Shown: positions 24,167 through 33,184 of the stretch, in pieces
How the letters are laid out: the number at the start of each line of letters is the position of its first letter
Numbering within the stretch: position 1 is the first letter of the stretch
Origin: JAXMDT01 sp046348685
GTDB taxonomy: Bacteria; Pseudomonadota; Alphaproteobacteria; Rickettsiales; UBA998
Reading direction: 5' to 3'
Length of the DNA stretch: 64,000 nt
NCBI GenBank assembly: GCA_046348685.1
Contig: JAXMDT010000011.1
Coordinates: 1-64,000 of the forward strand
Program-made: the position numbers and the translations under genes
The notes under the pieces: generated by a model
Told to the model about the DNA's origin: nothing
Seen by the model: the letters and a program-made list of their open reading frames with translations, nothing else
Database searches by the model: none

Positions 24167-26173
24167 ATGCCATCACCAGCCAAAATGAATACATCTCCCG
24201 CCGTCAATCCCGCTCATAAAGACATGGCGAACGCCCTGCGCGCCCTGGCCATGGATGCCGTCGAAAAAGCGAAATCCGGACACCCCGGCATGCCGATGGG
24301 TATGGCCGACACCGCGACGGTGCTTTGGTCGGAGATTTTAAAACATCATCCCAAGCAACCCGCCTGGCCGGACCGCGACCGCTTTGTGCTTTCCGCAGGT
24401 CATGGCTCGATGCTGCTCTACGGGCTGCTGCATCTGACCGGTTACGAAGATGTAACGCTGGAAGAGATCAAGAATTTCCGTCAATTCGGTTCAAAAACCG
24501 CGGGGCATCCGGAATACGGGCATACCGTCGGCGTCGAGACGACGACCGGGCCGCTCGGCCAGGGCCTTGGCAATGCCGTCGGCATGGCGCTCGCCGAAAA
24601 AATGTTGGCGGCCCGTTTCGGCAAAGACATCGTCGATCATTATACGTATGTCATCGCCGGTGATGGTTGCCTGATGGAAGGTATCAGCCACGAAGCGGCA
24701 TCCTTCGCCGGTCACATGAAACTTGGCAAGCTGATCGTGCTTTTCGACGATAACGGTATTTCCATCGATGGGCCGACTTCGCTTTCGGTATCTGACGATC
24801 ATCTGAAGCGCTTTGAATCCTATGGATGGGATGTACAGGCGGTCGATGGCCACGATCCGGCAGCGGTTCTGGGCGCTATCAAACAAGCCCAGCAAACCGA
24901 CACGCCGTCATTAATCGCCTGCAAAACGACCATCGGTTTCGGCGCGCCGAAAAAAGCGGGTACTGCCGGCAGCCACGGCTCGCCGCTCGGTGCAGAGGAA
25001 ATCGAAGGCGCGCGTAAGGCGCTCGGCTGGAGCCACGGCGCATTCGAGGTGCCCGATAGCGTGCGTCAGGCTTGGTTTGATTCAACCAGAGAAGGTGCGA
25101 AAGCCTATCAGGAATGGGAAAAACGTTTCGGCGCGCTACCTGCCGAGAAAAAGGCGTTGTTTGAACAAATGCAATCCGGCGCGTTGCCGAAAGACTGGAA
25201 AAAAGCGGTTGCCGAAATGAAACAGGCGCTCGCTGCCTCGGCGCCGAACGAAGCGACGCGTAAATCGTCCGGCAATGCGCTGAACACGCTCACCAAGGCC
25301 GTGCCGAATCTGATTGGCGGCTCGGCGGATCTCAGCGAATCGAACAATACGCATGCGAAGGAGCAAAAACCGGTGACGGCTGCGGATGCTTCCGGCAGCT
25401 ACATTTATTACGGCGTGCGTGAGCATGCGATGGGCAGCATCATGAACGGCCTGGCGCTGCATGGCGGATTTATCCCATACGGCGGCACATTCCTGGTATT
25501 TAGTGATTATATGCGTCCCGCCATTCGCCTCAGCGCCTTGATGGGCACCCGCGTGGTGTACGTGATGACGCACGATTCCATTGGTCTCGGCGAAGACGGT
25601 CCGACCCACCAGCCGGTGGAGCATGTCGCCGCCCTGCGCGCAATCCCGAACTTATTGGTATTCCGTCCGGCGGATGCTACCGAAACGCTGGAGTGCTGGG
25701 AATATGCGCTGCAGCATCAAGGGCCATCGCTGCTTGCCTTGAGCCGTCAGAATCTGCCCTCACTGGTTAAAGAATATGTAGCGGAAAACCGTGTTGCCAA
25801 AGGTGCGTACATCGTGCGCGATGCGAAGGATGCCAAAGCGGTCATTCTCGCCACCGGTTCGGAAGTCAGCATTGCTGTAGAAGCAGCGGAAAAGCTGGCT
25901 GCGAAGAATATCGCGGTGCGGGTGGTTTCCGTGCCGTGCCTGGAATTGTTTGCCAAGCAACCTGCCGCAGAGAAGGAAAAGCTCCTCGGCAAGAATACGC
26001 TGCGCGTCGTTGCCGAAGCAGGCGTGATTCAAGGCTGGGAGCGCTATCTGGGTGAAAACGGCATCTTTATCGGCATGTCGAGCTTCGGGGCATCGGCACC
26101 GGCGCCCGAGCTTTTCAAGCAATTCGGCATTACGGCGGAAAGAATGGTTGCCGAAATCGAGAAAAGCCTGTAG
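24167..26173 (+). CDS. tkt: Transketolase
   Basis: About 668 residues from the ATG at 24167; 24185 is a further option and the frame is open from 24065. Motifs: AMDAVEKAKSGHPGMPMGMAD, TGPLGQGLGNAVGMALAEKM, the TPP site GDGCLMEGISHEAASFAG..VLFDDN, and HDSIGLGEDGPTHQPVEHVAALR in the pyrimidine-binding domain. It moves two-carbon units in the pentose phosphate pathway. It is followed at 35 bp by gap, a common alphaproteobacterial order. Confidence 0.97.
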   Translation: MPSPAKMNTSPAVNPAHKDMANALRALAMDAVEKAKSGHPGMPMGMADTATVLWSEILKHHPKQPAWPDRDRFVLSAGHGSMLLYGLLHLTGYEDVTLEEIKNFRQFGSKTAGHPEYGHTVGVETTTGPLGQGLGNAVGMALAEKMLAARFGKDIVDHYTYVIAGDGCLMEGISHEAASFAGHMKLGKLIVLFDDNGISIDGPTSLSVSDDHLKRFESYGWDVQAVDGHDPAAVLGAIKQAQQTDTPSLIACKTTIGFGAPKKAGTAGSHGSPLGAEEIEGARKALGWSHGAFEVPDSVRQAWFDSTREGAKAYQEWEKRFGALPAEKKALFEQMQSGALPKDWKKAVAEMKQALAASAPNEATRKSSGNALNTLTKAVPNLIGGSADLSESNNTHAKEQKPVTAADASGSYIYYGVREHAMGSIMNGLALHGGFIPYGGTFLVFSDYMRPAIRLSALMGTRVVYVMTHDSIGLGEDGPTHQPVEHVAALRAIPNLLVFRPADATETLECWEYALQHQGPSLLALSRQNLPSLVKEYVAENRVAKGAYIVRDAKDAKAVILATGSEVSIAVEAAEKLAAKNIAVRVVSVPCLELFAKQPAAEKEKLLGKNTLRVVAEAGVIQGWERYLGENGIFIGMSSFGASAPAPELFKQFGITAERMVAEIEKSL

Positions 26174-26208
26174 TCAGGCCGCAAAATAAGAAGAATATTG
26201 AGGGAATT

Positions 26209-27225
26209 ATGTCGAATGTGCGCATTGCCATTAACGGTCTGGGGCGAATTGGACGCTGCGTACTAAGAGCAGTCGTCGAGCAGCATTATCAGGGTATAGA
26301 CATCGTTGCGGCTAACGGGCCCGCTGAGACGTCAGTGCATGAGCATTTGCTGCGTTACGATTCGGTGCATGGAACGTTTCGCGAGACGCTGAAGACCGAC
26401 GGCGATACGATGACAATCGGCAATCATACGTTTCCGGTTTACCACGAGCGCGATCCGAAAAACATCCCTTGGAAAAAGCATGATGTTGATGTCGTGCTCG
26501 AATGCACAGGCATTTTCACCGACGCCAAAGGAGCGGCGCTGCATCTGGAGGCAGGCGCAAAGAAAGTGCTGATTTCGGCTCCGGCGAAAGATTCGGTTCC
26601 GACGGTCGTTTATGGCGTGAATCACAAAACGCTGAAAAAAGAAGATATCGTCGCTTCCATTGGTTCCTGCACGACGAACTGCCTCGCGCCGGTGGCCAAA
26701 GTGCTGAATGAAGCGTTTGGCATCGAAAGCGGGTTCATGACGACGATTCATTCCTACACGGGCGACCAGAATATCGTCGATAGCTCGCATAAGGATTTAC
26801 GCCGCGCGCGTGCCGCTGCCATGTCTATGGTGCCAACCTCGACAGGTGCTGCCAAAGCGCTTGGCCTTGTGCTACCGGAACTGGCCGGAAAGCTCGATGG
26901 CACGGCGATCCGCGTGCCGACGCCGAATGTGTCGCTCGTCGACCTTTGCTTCAATGCAGGTAAGGATGTCACCAAAGAAACCATCAATGATGCACTTAAG
27001 ACTGCTGCAAATGGCGCACTAAAAGGTGTCCTGGCGATTTCCAAAGAGCCGCTGGTTTCCATCGATTTTAATCACAATCCGCACAGCTCGATTGCGGATC
27101 TAACCGGTACGTTCGTCACAGGCAAACGCTTTGCGCGTGTCGCCTCCTGGTACGATAACGAGTGGGGCTTCTCCTGCCGGATGCTGGATGTCTCGAAGTA
27201 TCTAAAAGAAGCGGGATTGCTTTAA
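26209..27225 (+). CDS. gap: Glyceraldehyde-3-phosphate dehydrogenase (type I)
   Basis: 338 residues. RIAINGLGRIGRCVLRA is the Rossmann loop, GSCTTNC carries catalytic Cys154, and SWYDNEWGFSCRMLDV is near the C-terminus. It converts glyceraldehyde-3-phosphate to 1,3-bisphosphoglycerate. After the second beta strand the sequence reads VAANGPAETSVHEHLLRYDSVHG, whereas relatives usually have an Asp (VAINDL-GP..); two residues including that Asp are missing here. That Asp holds the ribose of NAD, so use of NADP is possible. Follows tkt; pgk is not next. Confidence 0.96.
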   Translation: MSNVRIAINGLGRIGRCVLRAVVEQHYQGIDIVAANGPAETSVHEHLLRYDSVHGTFRETLKTDGDTMTIGNHTFPVYHERDPKNIPWKKHDVDVVLECTGIFTDAKGAALHLEAGAKKVLISAPAKDSVPTVVYGVNHKTLKKEDIVASIGSCTTNCLAPVAKVLNEAFGIESGFMTTIHSYTGDQNIVDSSHKDLRRARAAAMSMVPTSTGAAKALGLVLPELAGKLDGTAIRVPTPNVSLVDLCFNAGKDVTKETINDALKTAANGALKGVLAISKEPLVSIDFNHNPHSSIADLTGTFVTGKRFARVASWYDNEWGFSCRMLDVSKYLKEAGLL

Positions 27226-27229
27226 TTTA

Positions 27230-27278
27230 TATCCCGCATTTATTGCGGGATCACGTGAGGCCCCGCAATAATGCGGGG
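27230..27278. repeat. Double-hairpin repeat, copy 1 (after gap)
   Basis: Two perfect hairpins in a row: ATCCCGCA / TGCGGGAT (27231-27251) and CCCCGCA / TGCGGGG (27261-27278). The same pair occurs at 42977-43026 after the PBP gene. Without a T-run it is a weak terminator, but could stabilise the gap mRNA end. Confidence 0.8.
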
Positions 27279-27284
27279 CGTGAG

Positions 27285-27464
27285 TCAGCAGCACCTGTTA
27301 ATACCTTTCCACTTACGCTCTTGCTCTAACTTGAAAAACTCGCGCCGCGTCGGGCAGGGCTTATCTGGATGATGCTTCTGATGATGAGCACAAAAGCGTG
27401 CATAGGCGCGGGTGCCGTCAATCTCAGCAAGGTAGTTTTTCAGGAATATAACCAAGCGTTTCAT
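27285..27464 (-). CDS. YbdD/YjiX family protein, partner of CstA
   Basis: 59 residues from the ATG at 27464, which has GGAAAAG just upstream; the longer frame start at 27482 lies inside a repeat and is unlikely. ARFCAHHQKHHPDKPCPTRREFF and the ending RKWKGINRCC match the YbdD/YjiX pattern (HPD..P..EEFF.., final RCC). This tiny protein is encoded with CstA or its paralogues and is thought to help that transporter. It is downstream of cstA on the same strand, as expected. Confidence 0.85.
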   Translation of the reverse strand: MKRLVIFLKNYLAEIDGTRAYARFCAHHQKHHPDKPCPTRREFFKLEQERKWKGINRCC

Positions 27465-27477
27465 TCTTTTCCGACTC

Positions 27478-27531
27478 GTCATTCTGAGCGCAGCGAAGAA
27501 TCCAGATCCTTCGCCTTCAGCTCAGGATGAC
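27478..27531. repeat. Intergenic 54-bp inverted repeat, copy 1
   Basis: Bounded by GTCAT and ATGAC with CTGAGC / GCTCAG inside; centre reads GAAGAATCCAGATCCTTCGCC. An almost identical 54-bp unit lies at 47995-48048. It sits between cstA and ybdD, so it is transcribed. Confidence 0.8.
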
Positions 27532-27536
27532 ACACG

Positions 27537-29642
27537 TTAATGCGCCGCCGCCGCTGCGCTGAGCGAACCGACCGGATTGGTGGTTTCCACATAGCTCGAT
27601 TCCGCGAGCGGTGGAACCTCCTTGCCTTTCCAATACCGGCAGCAAAGCACGAGCAGGTTGATCGCCATCGTCCACAACACGGCGAGGAAGAGGAGGGCAA
27701 TACAGCCGACGAGCTGCTGGTTGAAAATCATCGTATCCGCAATGGCGATTTGGTCTGCTGGCAATGCGCCGCTGGCAAGTTTCATTTTCCAGTCTGCAGC
27801 ACCGGCAAAAAATCCGATTTTTGGGTTGGCGGAGAAGGCTTTTTCGAGCACGGCGGAAGAGGTGATGATGAGGAGCCAGGTAAGCGGCAACAGCGTCACC
27901 CAGATATACCGCGTCTTGCCGGATTTGACGAGAATCGTCGTCGCGCAGCAAAGGGCGATGGCCGCCAGCATCTGGTTAGACATGCCAAAGAGCGGCCAAA
28001 GAATGTTGACGCCGCCGTTCGGGTCGATCACGCCGACATAAAGGAAATAGCCCCACGAGCCGACGATCAATGCGCTCGATAGCACGACCGATGGATACCA
28101 GGATGTGCGTCCGAGCGGCTTATAGATATTGCCGAGCAAATCCTGCAGCATGAACCGGCCGACCCGCGTGCCGGAATCGAGCGTGGTCAGAATAAAGACC
28201 GCCTCGAACATGATGGCAAAGTGATACCAGACAGCGAGCAGGTGTTGTCCGAGCATGCCGCTAAAGATGGTGGCCATGCCGACCGCGAGGGACGGCGCGC
28301 CGCCGGTACGGGCAAAAAGCGAGTTTTCGCCCATCTGCGTGGCGAGGGCGCTCATCTGATCAACGGTCACCGGAAAGCCCCATGAAGAAATCACGCTGAC
28401 GGCAGCCGCAGGATCCGCGCCGACGACGCCCGCCGGACTGTTGATGGCAAAGAAAATACCGGGATCGAGCACGCACGCGGCAATCATCGCCATGATAGCG
28501 ACGAAGGATTCGAGCGCCATCGAGCCATAACCGACAAGGCGGATGTCGCGTTCATTGGCAATGAGTTTTGGCGTCGTGCCGGAGGAAATCAGCGAATGGA
28601 AACCGGAAATCGCGCCGCAGGCAATCGTGATAAAGACGAACGGAAAGATGCTACCGGAGAAAATCGGCCCGGTGCCGTCGACGAATTGGGTGAGGGCAGG
28701 CATTTTCATCTCAGGCTGGATGACAATGATCGCGAGCGCGAGCAGAAAGATCGTGCCGAGTTTAAGGAATGTGGAGATGCAGCCACGCGGTGCAAGCAGC
28801 AGCCAGACCGGAAGTACGGAAGCGGCAAAGCCGTAAATCATGATCGCATAGGCGATGAACAAGCCGTCATGGTCGAACCACACGCTCCATGCCGGATCGT
28901 TATGCACCCATTCACCGGCGACAACGGCCAGCAGTGAAAGCGCGATGCCGATGATGCTGCCTTCCAATATGCGTCCCGGGCGGATTGAGCGCATATAGAC
29001 GCCGACGAACATGGCAATCGGAATCGTCGCGGCGACGGTGAATGTGCCCCACGGGCTGTGCTTCATGGCTTTGACGACGACGAGGCTGAGCACGGAAATA
29101 ATAATGACCATGATGGCGAGCGTGCCGAGCATGGCCGCATAGCCGCCGATGGGCCCTAATTCCTCGCGGATCATCTGGCCGAGGCTTTTACCGTTCCTGC
29201 GCGTCGAGCAGAACAGGATCACCATATCCTGAACGCAGCCGCCGAGCACGGCGCCAAAGAGAATCCAGAGTGTGCCGGGCAGATAGCCGAATTGCGCGGC
29301 CAAGGTCGGGCCAATCAGCGGGCCGGGGCCGGCGATGGCGGAAAAATGTAGTCCAAAGACGATCCAGCGGTTGGTTGGCACGAAATCGCGGCCGTCATTC
29401 ATGGTCTCGCCGGGGGTAGCGCGTGTTTCATCGACGCACAATACTTTGGCTGCGATCCAACTGCTGTAGAAACGGTAAGCAATGAGATAAATGCAGATGG
29501 CAGCGGCGATGAACCAGATGGAGTTGATCGTCTCGCCGCGATGCATCGCGATTCCGCCGACGGCAGCGGCACCCAGGATGGCAAGGGCTGGCCAGATCAG
29601 CCATTCCAGTTTCTTCATCGGTGTTGCGGTGGTGGTGCTCAT
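27537..29642 (-). CDS. cstA: Carbon starvation protein CstA (pyruvate/peptide transporter)
   Basis: 701 residues, exactly the length of E. coli CstA, with about 16-18 membrane segments. Signatures: ATPGETMNDGRDFVPTNRWIVFGLHFSAIAGPGPLIGPTLAAQFGYLPG and CVQDMVILFCSTRRNGKSLGQM, plus TLDSGTRVGRFMLQDLLG. The family imports pyruvate (BtsT/CstA) with protons, and in some bacteria peptides, under carbon limitation. It is followed by ybdD. Upstream lies repeat copy 2 of the three-hairpin family, so any promoter lies in or near that element. Confidence 0.96.
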   Translation of the reverse strand: MSTTTATPMKKLEWLIWPALAILGAAAVGGIAMHRGETINSIWFIAAAICIYLIAYRFYSSWIAAKVLCVDETRATPGETMNDGRDFVPTNRWIVFGLHFSAIAGPGPLIGPTLAAQFGYLPGTLWILFGAVLGGCVQDMVILFCSTRRNGKSLGQMIREELGPIGGYAAMLGTLAIMVIIISVLSLVVVKAMKHSPWGTFTVAATIPIAMFVGVYMRSIRPGRILEGSIIGIALSLLAVVAGEWVHNDPAWSVWFDHDGLFIAYAIMIYGFAASVLPVWLLLAPRGCISTFLKLGTIFLLALAIIVIQPEMKMPALTQFVDGTGPIFSGSIFPFVFITIACGAISGFHSLISSGTTPKLIANERDIRLVGYGSMALESFVAIMAMIAACVLDPGIFFAINSPAGVVGADPAAAVSVISSWGFPVTVDQMSALATQMGENSLFARTGGAPSLAVGMATIFSGMLGQHLLAVWYHFAIMFEAVFILTTLDSGTRVGRFMLQDLLGNIYKPLGRTSWYPSVVLSSALIVGSWGYFLYVGVIDPNGGVNILWPLFGMSNQMLAAIALCCATTILVKSGKTRYIWVTLLPLTWLLIITSSAVLEKAFSANPKIGFFAGAADWKMKLASGALPADQIAIADTMIFNQQLVGCIALLFLAVLWTMAINLLVLCCRYWKGKEVPPLAESSYVETTNPVGSLSAAAAAH

Positions 29643-29671
29643 GCGCGAAAAACTCCCCGTGATGCTGAATT

Positions 29672-29801
29672 GTCATCGCCCGAATCGCGCAGCGATTACA
29701 GGGCGATCCAGCTAAAGCGCGGCAAGTACGATTATATCGCGACAGACGCCGCTCTGTCTGGATTCCCCTATAATTTCGCTTCACAAAATTCGGGGAATGA
29801 C
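29672..29801. repeat. Interspersed three-hairpin repeat, copy 2
   Basis: 130 bp with the same three-stem design as 11652-11778: ATCGCC..GGCGAT, CCAGC..CTGG with ATATATCGCGA-like core, and ATTCCCC..GGGGAAT. It lies in the divergent gap between cstA and the MFS gene. Confidence 0.85.
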
Positions 29802-29897
29802 GATGTTTAAGCAGTATTGCTCTTCTGGTCAATCTTTCGGCATGCTGCAGCGCAATAGAATCCGCAAGTAACCATTTGTTAGGTAACCAGGATTAAT

Positions 29898-31181
29898 ATG
29901 CATGCCATGGCGCGCCATCAGACTAGTCTTAGAAAAGCGGTTATCGCCGGCATGATCGGCAATGGTCTCGAATGGTATGATTATGCGCTCTATGGCCAGC
30001 TGGCGACGATTCTCAGCCTGCATTTTTTCCCGAAAGAAAATCCGACGCTGGCATTGCTCGCCACGTTCGGCGTGTTTGCGGTCGGCTTTGTGTTCCGTCC
30101 GCTGGGCGCGGTGATTTTCGGTTATATCGGCGATACATACGGGCGGCAAAAATCGCTGGTGATCGCCATCATGATGATGGCGATTCCTACCGGCTGCATC
30201 GGCCTGCTGCCAACTTATGAACAGATCGGCATTCTGGCTCCCATTCTTCTTACCCTGATTCGTATCCTGCAAGGCATGTCGCTCGGCGGGGAATTCAGCG
30301 GGTCGATCACCTACATCGTCGAGCACGCGCCGCCGCATCGCCGTGGGATTGCCGGTTCAGCCTCAATGATCAGCCTGGTGATTGGTTTTCTGACCGGCTC
30401 GCTCGTCGCCATGCTTTTTTCGTATGCTATGCCGAAGGAACTATTCGAAAACTGGGGATGGCGTATACCTTTCGTGCTTGGCATCGTCATTGGATTTGTT
30501 GGTTTTTACATCCGTTCCAAATGTGGAGAAAGTCCGGCCTACGAAGAAGCCAAGCAATCCGGCGCGCTCTCCAAAACACCATTGCGAGATACGCTGCTTC
30601 ATTATCCGTTTCCGATTTTTCAGGGTTTCGCCATCTATCTGACCGTAACGCTGCCATTCTATCTGGTGGCGATTTATTTCATCAGCTTCATGGAAAAGGA
30701 ATTGGGCCTGTCACACAGCCAGGCGCTTTTGATCAATACACTGGCCATGTTTTCGATGCTGATTGCGCAGCCCGCAAGCGCGCTTCTATCTGACCGTATT
30801 GGCCGCCGCAAAGTGTTGCTGTGGGCAGGCACCGCAATGGCGATCATTGTCTTTCCCGTTTTCGATGCGATGGCCAAAGGCGATTTCATGACCATTCTTC
30901 TGGCGCAGGTGGTCTTTGCGTTTATCAATGGACTTTTTTTAGCACCGGTTCCGGCAGTACTCGTCGAGCTGTTCCCAACCTCGGTGCGCTATACAGGGAT
31001 GGCCATTTCCTATAATGCCGCAGCCGCTTTAGTAGGCGGCACCGCGCCGATGATGGCGGTCTGGCTGATCGATGCAACGGGTACGCGGATGAGTGTGGCA
31101 GGTTATGTCTTCGCCGTCGCGCTGGTATCGCTTGTAGTGCTTTATTTTTATAAGGATCGGTTCAGGGAGCCGCTGAGATAG
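29898..31181 (+). CDS. MFS transporter, metabolite:H+ symporter (ProP-like) family
   Basis: 427 residues with 12 predicted membrane segments. The opening VIAGMIGNGLEWYDYALYGQLATILSLHFFP and the loops GYIGDTYGRQKSLV and SDRIGRRKVLLW are the MHS-family marks (proline/betaine, citrate, alpha-ketoglutarate or shikimate importers). GFRPLGAVIFG precedes the first loop, and GGEFSGSITYIVEHAPPHRRG the second. The substrate cannot be fixed; a dicarboxylate or betaine is plausible. Divergent from cstA, followed by a short repeated stretch. Confidence 0.9.
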   Translation: MHAMARHQTSLRKAVIAGMIGNGLEWYDYALYGQLATILSLHFFPKENPTLALLATFGVFAVGFVFRPLGAVIFGYIGDTYGRQKSLVIAIMMMAIPTGCIGLLPTYEQIGILAPILLTLIRILQGMSLGGEFSGSITYIVEHAPPHRRGIAGSASMISLVIGFLTGSLVAMLFSYAMPKELFENWGWRIPFVLGIVIGFVGFYIRSKCGESPAYEEAKQSGALSKTPLRDTLLHYPFPIFQGFAIYLTVTLPFYLVAIYFISFMEKELGLSHSQALLINTLAMFSMLIAQPASALLSDRIGRRKVLLWAGTAMAIIVFPVFDAMAKGDFMTILLAQVVFAFINGLFLAPVPAVLVELFPTSVRYTGMAISYNAAAALVGGTAPMMAVWLIDATGTRMSVAGYVFAVALVSLVVLYFYKDRFREPLR

Positions 31182-31185
31182 TCTA

Positions 31186-31234
31186 AGTCCTTAGTTATTA
31201 GTCCATAACCTATAGACTAACGACTATCGACTAA
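31186..31234. repeat. Low-complexity GTCTATAG/ACTAACGACTATCG repeat, copy 1
   Basis: CTAACGACTATCGACTAA at 31217-31234 is the reverse complement of the sequence at about 40169-40190 (TAGGTCGATAGTCGTCAGTC), apart from a few changes. It forms weak local inverted repeats with the upstream TAGTTATTAGTCCATAACCTAT. Confidence 0.5.
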
Positions 31235-31235
31235 A

Positions 31236-32312
31236 CTACATCACGCCGCCAAAAGAACGAATGACGCTTTCAACGCCCTGTGCGCCGCGGAAATTAGCAT
31301 AAGCAAGCGGTGTCAGGCCGCGTGTATCGGTAATGTTAGGATCGGCGCCGTAGCTTAGCAGCATATCCACCATATCGCTTGAGCCGCCGAATGCCGCATA
31401 ATGCAGCGCGGAGAATCCATTGGTATCGGTGTCGTTGACAGGCACGCCCTGGCTCAGCAGCCATTGCATGACATAAGGTTTCTGGTAGCGCGTGGCGAGC
31501 GTCAGCGGAGTGTCGCCGGATGGTAATAAAGCGGTGAGCGAAACGCCGAATTTATGTAGTGCCTTGGCATCCTCGACATCTCCACGCGCGATAACGATCG
31601 CCATTTTATCCGCCAGATCTTCCGTATAGACGGCGCGCGGCAAGTGGCGATTGTCGGACGAGTACTGCTTCTTGTAGATGCTCGGCGGCAGGATTTGCGA
31701 TTTGTAATTATAGGCAGGCATAGGCGGTGCTTTTCGTACCGTCTTTTTCGGCTTTATCGGTTCTTCCGGCAATGGAATGGAAGCAAGGTCCGGCTTTGTG
31801 GGTTCGGCAGGTTTCGCGGGTTCGGTAGGAAGAATTTTTACGTCAGAAAAAAAGCTATCGATCACCGAGCCTGCATCTTTTGCTGGTTTCGCCGGTTGCG
31901 GTAGTGCTTCGCCGGGTAACGGCGGCAAATTGACATCGGATGCGGTTAAAGGCGGCGCGCCCGTATCGGAAGGTGCTGCAGGCGGCGCGGAAGAATCGGC
32001 GACCGGCGCTGAAATAGGTGCAATTGTATTATCTGCAGGCGGTAATGGCGGCATGGCGTTATCAGCTGTCGGCAGGACAGGCGGTGCGGTATCGGAAGGC
32101 ACCGGCGCGGCAATCGGCGCAACCGGTTCAGACGGCGCGGGTGCCGGAGGGAGTACAGGGCCAGGCTCAAGCCCCGGCATCATATCGCTTCCGGAAATCG
32201 GCGGCAATGAGGGCAGGGCCGGCGGGTCTTCGGCAAGAACAGCATTGCCGTAAAGACTTATGGTCACCAGGAATAAGGCAAAGCGAGAGCGATGAAACAT
32301 AAAGGGGCGCAT
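31236..32312 (-). CDS. Secreted Pro-rich ankyrin-repeat protein
   Basis: 358 residues. MFHRSRFALFLVTISLYGNAVLAED is a signal peptide (starts at 32312 or 32300 both possible). Residues about 30-150 are a Pro/Ala/Ser low-complexity stretch, then a basic region (IKPKKTVRKAPPMPAYNYK), then three to four ankyrin repeats (SGDTPLTLATRYQKPYVMQWLLSQG, GFSALHYAAFGGSSDMVDMLLSYGADPN, GLTPLAYANFRG). Probably periplasmic or surface exposed. Function unknown; ankyrin modules bind proteins. It is upstream of nothing obvious, in the same direction as dsbA-like. Confidence 0.85.
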   Translation of the reverse strand: MRPFMFHRSRFALFLVTISLYGNAVLAEDPPALPSLPPISGSDMMPGLEPGPVLPPAPAPSEPVAPIAAPVPSDTAPPVLPTADNAMPPLPPADNTIAPISAPVADSSAPPAAPSDTGAPPLTASDVNLPPLPGEALPQPAKPAKDAGSVIDSFFSDVKILPTEPAKPAEPTKPDLASIPLPEEPIKPKKTVRKAPPMPAYNYKSQILPPSIYKKQYSSDNRHLPRAVYTEDLADKMAIVIARGDVEDAKALHKFGVSLTALLPSGDTPLTLATRYQKPYVMQWLLSQGVPVNDTDTNGFSALHYAAFGGSSDMVDMLLSYGADPNITDTRGLTPLAYANFRGAQGVESVIRSFGGVM

Positions 32313-32385
32313 CCTTAACCCATCAAGTATACGCCCCTAATATGAACTTTTTGTTAACGCCAACGCGTTACGGCAGTTAGGACAA

Positions 32386-33126
32386 CTACTTACGCGCCTG
32401 TTCGACCGCGGCTTTCAGCGTGGCATAGTCCATGGCGTGCGGGGTAACCTGGTCGTTGACCACGACGAATGGCGTTCCGCCGATTTTGAGAGCGATGCCC
32501 AGTTGCTTGTTTTTCTCAACGATGGCTTTCACGGCATCGGAATCCGCTTCTTTTTTCACAGCCGCCATATCCAGGCCGATGGACTTCAGCAACTCCGAAA
32601 TCTGTTCATCCGTAGGATGGCCCTTGAATCCCATCATACCGCTATGGAAGGCAAAGAACTTGTCCTTGTCGATGCGGTTGACGGCAATTGCCATGCGCGC
32701 CAGCATTTCGGATTGCTCGCCGAAAATCGGGAATTCCTTGAAGACGATGCGGACATCTTCCGGCAGCCCTTCTTTTACGTATTGGGATACACCCTGAAAC
32801 ATGAATTTGCAGGCAGAGCAATTATAGTCATAAAATTCGGCGATCGTGACTTTCGCGTCCGGCTTGCCGAGTGCGGGCGCATTCTTATCCGCAAAGATTT
32901 CGGATTTGAAGCGGGCAACGGCGGCGGCGGATTCTTTCTGCTCCGCTTCCTGCGCTTTCACCTGCGCTTGCTGAACGGATTCCATGATGACTTCCGGATG
33001 TTCCATCAGGTACTCGCGAACCAATTTCGGAATATCGTTTTTGTGAACGACCGGGTTGTCGTCCGCTGCGAGGAGCGGGGAGGCGATAAAAGTCGTGATA
33101 AAGGCAAGAAACAGGGCGCGAGTCAT
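32386..33126 (-). CDS. DsbA-family thiol-disulfide oxidoreductase (periplasmic)
   Basis: 246 residues from the ATG at 33126, with GAGGA upstream. MTRALFLAFITTFIASPLLAADD is a signal peptide. A helical N-terminal extension (DIPKLVREYLMEHPEVIMESVQQAQ) resembles the ScsC/Com1 trimerisation arm; then FYDYNCSACKFMFQG provides the CxxC active site (CSAC) of a thioredoxin fold, with KFFAFHSGMMG and the cis-Pro GGTPFVVVND. It makes or isomerises disulfides in the periplasm. The M48-TPR protease gene lies 59 bp upstream in the same direction. Confidence 0.9.
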   Translation of the reverse strand: MTRALFLAFITTFIASPLLAADDNPVVHKNDIPKLVREYLMEHPEVIMESVQQAQVKAQEAEQKESAAAVARFKSEIFADKNAPALGKPDAKVTIAEFYDYNCSACKFMFQGVSQYVKEGLPEDVRIVFKEFPIFGEQSEMLARMAIAVNRIDKDKFFAFHSGMMGFKGHPTDEQISELLKSIGLDMAAVKKEADSDAVKAIVEKNKQLGIALKIGGTPFVVVNDQVTPHAMDYATLKAAVEQARK

Positions 33127-33184
33127 ACATATCCTCAAATAAAGTGACGCATCATCATACCGCAAAAAGCCAATAATGTCTTAC

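Noticed and set aside
31777..32253. Gly/Ala-rich plus-strand ORF over the ankyrin gene
   Set aside because: A shadow of the Pro-rich linker on the other strand.
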